Source: Flammulina velutipes (lineage: Eukaryota; Basidiomycota; Agaricomycetes; Agaricales; Physalacriaceae). From it: a stretch of DNA of 64,000 bases. Every line of letters starts with the position of its first letter. The first letter of the stretch is position 1. Location: NCBI GenBank assembly GCA_011800155.1, contig CM022376.1:1116001-1180000 (forward strand), in the 5' to 3' direction. Positions 57,664 through 64,000 of the stretch are shown in pieces. The notes beneath the pieces were generated by a model. The model saw nothing but the letters and a program-made list of their open reading frames with translations, had not been told where the DNA came from and searched no databases. The translations under genes were made by a program, and so were the position numbers.

Positions 57664-60411
57664 TCATAACGCCCTCTCAACAAAACTTTCGATCACGCCA
57701 GCAGGAGTCAAAGGATACTCCTTCAACTTGACCTCCCCGTCCACCACGAAGGTATTCGGCTGGACGAAGATCTTCCGCGGCAGTTTCTTCTTCAACACGA
57801 TGTCCCGAATCTTCCCATCCCAACCAGCCATCGGCGTCGTCAGCTCCTTGTAAAACTCGCGCGCACCAGCACCGTCAGCCGTGCTCTTGCGCACTTGGAG
57901 GTCAATGAGCAGTTTCCCTGCAACCTCCTTTCCTCTGCTGAGGACTTTGTCGCGGTCCACCTAACGGCGTGTCATCAGCAGCGGAATGATATGAGAGGTC
58001 GGCTGTACACATACCCGTACGTAGATATTCGATATGTTCTGTTGATCATCGTGGATGATCTCGAGGCGAGCGATACCGCTGTTGATGAGGTGCTGTGTGA
58101 TACCCAATCTGAAACTTCGTTAAGCGACGAAGACAAGAACGGAATACAAGGATCACACACCTGGCTTGCATGTGTGCTTGCCCGTGCTTCTTCGTAACAG
58201 GATCATAGAACTCCAATGCTCGGATTCCCGCACGCGCCATTAGAAGGAAAGTGATATACTGAATTTCCTCAATCTCTTGTTTGTCGGTGTACTGCCCCAA
58301 AGGTAAGTAAAAGTGTTCAGGTCAAGATAATGAACGTACGTTGAAGATCTTCAGGATGTCAGGATGGCTGACGACTACAGGTGATTGTTGGTATCACAGA
58401 TCAAAATGGCACGGAAAAGCACGTACGGTAAAGAGCAACGGTCTCTGCCCGACACTCCTCCATCGAAGAGGACACCTCGCCAAGGATCGAGTCCGGGGTC
58501 TGCCCTGGTTTGTACCACGATGTTCTACACACTGGCGATGAGACCGCCACAGGGTTGTTATGGCAGAGATGACCTTACATTGGTTTGCCAGTCAGAGGAT
58601 TGATGATCTACGAGAATAGACATAAGAAATCAAACATCATTGGATGGATTTAATCAATACCTTTTCGGGATCGAAGTTCTTCTTCCCATCGGCCTGTTCC
58701 TGGAAGAGTTTGCCAGAGCCGTGTCCCAAAAGCTCGTGGTTGGCAACCTGAAGCTCAAATGCTCGGCTATCCCACTTGTTATACAGTTCCACGTCATCGG
58801 GATGGATGAAAGTCAATTCCTCGCCTATACGGAATAATCAATATGGTGTAAATATGTATGGAGCGATGTACACACCTGGAGCCTTTGCTGATAGGACATT
58901 CTGAGGTAGAAGAGATGTGAAGAGAAGCCAGAAAAGTAGCAAACAGTGCTTACCGCCAAAGAAACGTTCTTGAATCCAGTCTGCTCCCTCACTTCATAAT
59001 AGTTCTGTGAACGATCAGTTGTGTTTACGAGTCTCTCAAGGTACACTTACCGGGATGTTGATGCCTGCTGGGATACCCCCAGTCGCAAACGAGACCACCT
59101 CCAGAGCAGTGAAATCCGGCTTCCTGAAGACGTCAACCTCAAAGTCAGGTCCCCATGGTAGGTCCTTGATCAATTGAGGAGCGCTGTTGACAAGCGTCTC
59201 GTATTTCGCACTAAGCGTCTTGTTCACAATCGCTGTGAAACCTTCCCACTCGGCGCGTCCACCATACGGGTCGACGTAGGTCTCAATGAACCCGATGTAG
59301 GACTCAACCACAGGACCTATATCCTTCACCCATTCCGTTGAACCATCTTTGTGATCCTGGATAGACCCAGTCTTGAACGACTTGACGTAGAGTTCCAGCA
59401 TCTTGGCCTGGTGCTCGTTGGCGGTATGGCTTTTTGCCTCCTCCAGGGCGGCAACGACCTTTCCCATAGCGGGAGCATGATCACCGTATTCGATTCTGAG
59501 TTTCGCAGCAGCGGAATCGATTTGGAAGTCGTGAGTTGTAGGTGCTTTGGTGTCGGCGGAGGCAACGAGGAGAGCATATTGGTTGGGACCATCTTTACGG
59601 ACACTGAATAATGTAAGGCGGAAGGAAACAGCATGAAGAGAAGTCGTTCGCACCGAGTGTTGACGATGTCCAAACCTAGTTTTTCCGCTGCAGCCTGGAT
59701 TGCGGTAACCTCTGCGTCCCCGACGCTCTCGCCAATATAGTAATTGGATACGTGTCCTTCGTTGCGTTTGCCAATAAATAGGGATTGTTCTGGAGAGAGA
59801 GAGTAGATGTGGTCTTTAAGCTGACGCGGCAGAGTTAGTGAAGGTTCGGGACGCGTCGAATGATGTTCATAAAATGTACCTGGGTAAACAGTGAGAGCGC
59901 CTTCTCGCTGCCAGAGGCTTTGACAACAGCTTCAAACTTCACGGACGGGATACGCGGTATGATCTTGGTGAAGCCAAAGCTCTTGTAGTTGACGAGGTTG
60001 CTGAGAACTTGAGACGTGTATTGGAGGAGGTCTTCCCATTCCTCTGAGGAAATGCCGGAAGACGCTTGGAGCGCTTGAAGGTCAGCTAGTTTGCCATCCT
60101 TGCTGAATGTGGAGATGAGGAGATCATAAAGATCTGGCGAAAGTTAGTCGACGTCTAGCCTGCATGGGTGCTGCCTACCTACTGCCTGAGGCGTCCATTG
60201 CGCCTGTATGATCCTAGCACCGGCCCACGATGCCTGGGTGACAAAATGGGTGTATAGCTTCTCTTTGGCGCTGTCTGTACTTCAGTTGGACCGTGTTGAG
60301 GATGGGAGAACGCTACCTGAGCTGATCGAACGACTGGGCGACCTCGAGACTGCACAGAGGCGCGTTACGGTCGGCAAGAAAGCGCTCAGCGTGCACCGAT
60401 GTCGTCGACAT
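57664..60411 (-). CDS. Dipeptidyl peptidase III (M49 zinc metallopeptidase)
   Basis: Fourteen minus-strand exons: 60411-60317, 60270-60179, 60133-59880, 59820-59654, 59603-59051, 59004-58954, 58900-58876, 58824-58661, 58607-58579, 58524-58427, 58374-58340, 58291-58161, 58108-58015, 57960-57664 (694 aa, the usual length). The family's zinc motif HELLGH is at about residues 442-447 and the second motif EECRAE at about 499-504. Other conserved pieces are NYYIGESVGDAE, GIPAGINIP, NYYEVREQTGFKNVSLA and LYNKWDSRAFELQVAN. DPP III removes N-terminal dipeptides from peptides of about 3-10 residues in the cytosol. The exons include two under 30 nt (25 and 29 nt). Confidence 0.95.
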
Positions 60412-61024
60412 TGCTTTCCGTTGCAAAGATCGTGATGGTAGGAAGAGAGCGCCACGCAGCGCTCGAAGCATATATAAAAGTCACGCGCACGAGAGGAAGA
60501 GGAAATTCCCACGTGTTTCATTCTGCCTTTGTTTTCTCAACGCCATCGAAATTCCTTGCTCAAGTTCTCCACTGTAACTGCCAAGCTCTCTCTGCTCTTT
60601 CTTCACCTATTCACCTCTCCATCAACTATTTTGAAAGCATGTCTTTACGCAGCGGTACTTGAAGTTGTGGCGTACATCTTAGCAAACCAGTCTTTGAATC
60701 GGATCTGCTTGATTATGTTACTCGACGGGTACTCACTGTACTCTTCATTGAAGAAGAGGATTCTCAGCTGCAAGGTAGATAAACCACCTTGAACATCTCC
60801 GTCATTCTGGGACTCCTGGTCAAATCATTGCTGGCACTGTCAGATATCTCTTAGGCTAGGGCCACTATTGATCTTTCTTCAAGCAACTCTGTTCAAGTAC
60901 TATCGTCAAAGACTGACCAAGACGTCGACCGTGTTCAGTCATACTCCCGGCTCTTCCGAAGCTTAGTCACTCGGCTATTTTGTGGATAAAAGCAAAGGCA
61001 AAAAGTACAAAAATATCGCCAACA
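60412..61024. other. Divergent intergenic region, DPP III / SDR
   Basis: It must hold both promoters. TATATAAAAG on the plus strand (60471-60480) looks like a TATA box, but no coding region follows at the right distance. A TTGTGGCGTACAT word is at about 60666. Short plus-strand frames around 60400-60790 have no support. Confidence 0.45.
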
Positions 61025-62394
61025 ATGTCCAACAACGCCACTAAACTCATCTTTGTAGGTGCGGCCTCCCGCTCAAAAAGATGAATCTGACAATTACCAT
61101 TAGGTGACCGGAGCCACTGGATTCATCGGTTTCCAAATCGCGGTTCAACTTCTCGCTGCTGGATATCGAATTCGATGGTACGCGTCACTCTAAGTGAGCA
61201 TCGACATTTTCTCATTGTGAATGTCCACAGCCCAGCACGCGGGAAAAAAATACAACTCCTTCAGAATGCATTGTCAGGATACGACCGTACGCGATGGGAA
61301 GTTGTCAATGTCCCAGATATCTTTTCGGGGTCTCTAAGCCAGGAACTGAAAGGTAAGAGATTGGCATCCTCAAGCGTATTGCTAGACTACCCTTCCCTCC
61401 AGGTGTTTACGCAATCGTTCATGTTGCATTTGACCTTAGGCCTAAAGACGTCGAGGCTGGATACAAGGTAAGATATAGTGTTTCCTTGACCGATAAAGGA
61501 CTAAGATTATACTCCAAGGCCGCCGTAGATGGATCTCTCTTTATTTTAAGAGAGGCGATCAAAGCTAGCATCACCAAGTTCATCGGAACCAGTTCAACGG
61601 TGACATTCCAGATGGAAGGACCTTACGGGCCCGACGGTAAATATCATGATGCTTCAGGTGTATTGACCCATTTACAACGGTATACCAGACTGGAATACAG
61701 TAACTAAAGATGACGCCATCCAGGATCCGGGGCTTGCTTACATTGCCTTGAAGACCGCTGCAGACAAGGCAATCATCTCGTTCGGAGATCCCGAGCTAGA
61801 CATCTCTCTAAGTCCGCGTTTTCATACATTCTTTGTTTTCCAGTTCCCCTTATTCTCTGTATAGTTGCGCCAGATTTTACCTACGGCCCTATGGCGCCAG
61901 GCTTTGAAGAACTCTGCATCTCAGAGAACGGACCGAATTATGATGCACTGTCTACGTCTGGTTTTCTCTACCGTCTCCTCAAGCCCGACAACCAGTGGTT
62001 TCCACAGGCGTACGGGGTCAACGACGTGCGGGACAGTGCTCGTGCACATGTGTTGGCTATCGAGTCTCCCCCAACATCTATAGTGGGACGCAAGCGATTC
62101 ATCATCGTCACGCCGGAAGACGGGTCGTACAGGAATGCGGTGAACTTCATTGCAGAGGAACGGCCTCATCTCAAAGATCGATTAGTCGATGTTGAGAGGG
62201 TGCCGACGTGGCCATCTCACACCAAGGCTGTAGATCGAAAGAGGATCGAGGAGGTCATTGGTTTCAAGCAGGATGAGTACACGACATGGAAGAAAACTGT
62301 GATAGATTCGGTTGATAGTTTGATGAAGCTGGAGGAGTTTTGGCGGGAGAGAGGTTTTGAAGTTGTAGTGCCAGGAACACACCCGTTGAGCTAG
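61025..62394 (+). CDS. Extended short-chain dehydrogenase/reductase (DFR/cinnamoyl-reductase-like)
   Basis: Exons 61025-61054, 61104-61177, 61231-61352, 61403-61467, 61519-61636, 61689-61811 and 61865-62394 (353 aa). The NAD(P)-binding Rossmann motif VTGATGFIG is at about residues 11-19, split right at the first intron. The region VYAIVHVAFD and KFIGTSSTVTFQ precede the active-site Tyr154-x3-Lys158 (AYIALK). APDFTYGPMAPGFEE and NDVRDSARAHVLAIE are typical of dihydroflavonol-4-reductase-like extended SDRs, which fungi use as NADPH-dependent aldehyde/ketone reductases. The substrate cannot be read from sequence. It converges on the secreted-protein gene, with 82 bp between stop codons. Confidence 0.9.
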
Positions 62395-62476
62395 ATGCAT
62401 ATGGAGTAAATGGAAGCCATTATACAATTCATTCAATTATTCTCATTGTATGTAGCATATGAGGTAAAGAAATACT

Positions 62477-63669
62477 TTACGTGGATTGGTTAGTGGCCTT
62501 ATCTGTGGAACGGGTTAGTGAGATCTTGAATGACATTGGGATACAAGTCCTACCTGGAACCCATTGGTCTACAGAAGGATACTATGTTAGCACTCAGAGT
62601 TTCGTGATACCGATGACCAGGACATACCAATCTGTCTTCCTGCCGCTTTCTGACCACTGAATTGCTGGCCTTGCTTGGGGTATGATGCAGGATCACCAGA
62701 CTTCATTGAATCACGGGCAGCGGGACCATATAAACAGATTCCTCTCTGGTGGATGATAATTCCCGGAACACCACTGATTTCCGTTCACGTTAGTCGCTGT
62801 CGCGCAGACCGATTGAGAGTCGACTCACCGTTCCCATGCATTTGCGTTGTCTGGAGAGATTCTCAGTATTATTGTTCAGAAACCGATGGTGATCACGTAC
62901 CAGCGCCAGACGGGCAATTAGAATTGTCCCACGACATCTATCAAGTTTTTGAGTACGGCGCGGATCGATTCCATGAGAAAACACTCACGGGATGGGTGTG
63001 GAAATTGGCGACAACAACGAAGCCTTCCGGTATTTCTGAAGGATTGCATGCGGGCGTGTTCAAATCGATAGCAGGTGCCGCACGTTCACCTTGGACACTA
63101 TCCTGATTCAGTGGGATGGATCTGCCGTGAGCGGCTCTGCAGACCGCGATTTTGGCAGGATCTATAGCTATGGTCAGCATTGAGTGGTGCAAAAAGGAAA
63201 GAGCGCGTACTGGTACGATCAGCGAACACCCAACTAGTACATTTAGCGTCAGTATGAACTTGAACGTAGAGGATTGACACGTACCCGCCTGCCTCTTGAG
63301 CTGTTGTTGGTGTCGGGAAGGAATCCTCCCAAGCATCCTACGCGAATGTCAGCGGCCGCATCTCCCAAGTATTGGAGACGCACTTGAAATATGACACGCA
63401 TTGTCGGGTTTCCAGCTATGGAAAGACCGAGCGGCCCTTGGTATTCCTCACTGCGTAACCGTTAGCAATGGCATGAAATTGGGATATGGAATAATGGCTT
63501 GCTCGAAGATGGGTCCAGCAGTCTCGGACTCCTTCAACCAGAAGACATCTTCCTTAGTCACGCGCTTGTTGACGGCGCGAGAATGGAGCGACGTGTACGT
63601 CGAGGGAATCGCATGCGACACCGATGCGAAGAGCGCGAGAGTAGAGAAGACGGCGGTTTGTGTAAACAT
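62477..63669 (-). CDS. Secreted DUF4329-like protein
   Basis: Ten minus-strand exons: 63669-63503, 63450-63384, 63337-63285, 63233-63211, 63161-62989, 62937-62901, 62850-62829, 62773-62628, 62568-62554 and 62502-62477 (242 aa). A signal peptide is clear (MFTQTAVFSTLALFASVSHA). The mature part has YQGPLGLSIAGN, KIAVCRAAHG, the key EGFVVVANFHTHP, then a Cys/Asn-rich turn and RGVPGIIIHQRGICLYGP. A His-x-His-Pro strand followed by a GxPGIII strand is the pattern of DUF4329 (JAB-like fold), often in secreted or toxin-associated proteins; enzymatic activity is unproven. The first intron (63502-63451) starts GCAAGC, a probable GC-AG intron. A 54-bp in-frame stretch inside exon 5 could be an extra intron. 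Confidence 0.75.
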
Positions 63670-64000
63670 GACGACAAAAGATAAATTTTATTGGAGGGTG
63701 GCGTGCTGAGAAAAATTAGCATACTACGGAATATATCTGTGTCGGGAAGAGCTCACTGGAGAGTTGATGTGAAAAGATGATTGGCCGCCAGCGACTTGAT
63801 AGAGAAGACACCATGATTCGTCGGCTTTTATATGCGACTTGGACTTACCGCCATACCACTGTAGTATACCTAATAACACGATATTAATGTTGTGGCGGTT
63901 TCTATGGATTCCAGTCGGCGAAGCGGACATGAAATTCACAGAAATCACTATGAACAGTAAAAAAAATGTTAGTGATAATCGGTTACAGGCTATACAATGA
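63670..64000. other. Upstream flank of the secreted protein gene, window edge
   Basis: No gene seen. A TTGTGGCGG word is at about 63890. Confidence 0.4.
63826..63832 (-). promoter_or_regulatory. TATA-like box upstream of the secreted protein gene
   Basis: TATAAAA on the minus strand, about 157 bp before the ATG at 63669. The spacing implies a leader of about 120 nt, or a leader intron. Confidence 0.4.

Noticed and set aside
60471..60480. TATATAAAAG as promoter of an extra gene before the SDR
   Set aside because: No supported coding sequence follows; the SDR start is over 540 bp away.

Overview
This window is nuclear DNA of a filamentous basidiomycete, most likely an agaricomycete (mushroom-forming fungus). 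The evidence is compact genes broken by very many 44-60 bp introns with GT-AG ends, and families largely typical of Agaricomycetes: expanded F-box proteins, DUF6533 and DUF6535 membrane proteins, and AIM9/APH-type phosphotransferases. No bacterial, viral or organellar segment was seen. Exon boundaries were placed by eye from splice sites plus reading-frame continuity; for every gene with an explicit exon list the spliced length is a whole number of codons.

Layout. 0.2-5.1 kb: centrin (CDC31, minus) diverges from a 1239-aa coiled-coil protein (plus). 5.1-12.2 kb: gene-poor, with an inverted pair of tRNA-Ala(AGC) genes around one small conserved protein gene, flanked by decayed coding remnants including a DUF6535 pseudogene. 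12.2-15.2 kb: DEF1-like CUE/Q-rich factor. 17.4-20.3 kb: peroxisomal Lon protease ending in Ser-Arg-Leu. 20.65-22.45 kb: a many-exon DUF6533 membrane protein (minus). 22.96-23.33 kb: a MITE with 5'-CAGT termini and a TA duplication.

23.4-40.8 kb is the accessory core. It holds three intact tandem F-box genes and one broken copy, then a large inverted duplication (F-box + LysM gene on each arm, about 2.7 kb per arm) around a rhodanese/dual-specificity phosphatase gene. An AIM9/APH pseudogene and a fifth intact F-box gene follow.

41.0-44.7 kb: TFIIE-beta (minus) and PAN3 (plus) share a 188-bp divergent promoter. 45-51.1 kb: two related kinase-like genes, a third decayed copy, and an orphan 225-aa gene between them. 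51.5-52.4 kb: NCBP3-like cap-binding protein. 52.6-54.7 kb: F-box pseudogene and a 652-bp foldback element. 55.0-57.3 kb: SNF1/AMPK catalytic subunit. 57.7-60.4 kb: dipeptidyl peptidase III in 14 exons (minus). 61.0-62.4 kb: an extended SDR reductase. 62.5-63.7 kb: a secreted DUF4329-like protein in 10 exons.

The housekeeping genes (centrin, DEF1, Lon, TFIIE-beta, PAN3, NCBP3, SNF1, DPP III) do not form one pathway, although several act in transcription and mRNA metabolism. The novelty lies between them: duplicated F-box, LysM and kinase units, two foldback elements, tiny first exons that hide true start codons, two probable GC-AG introns, and a recurrent intergenic TGTGGCGYA word.
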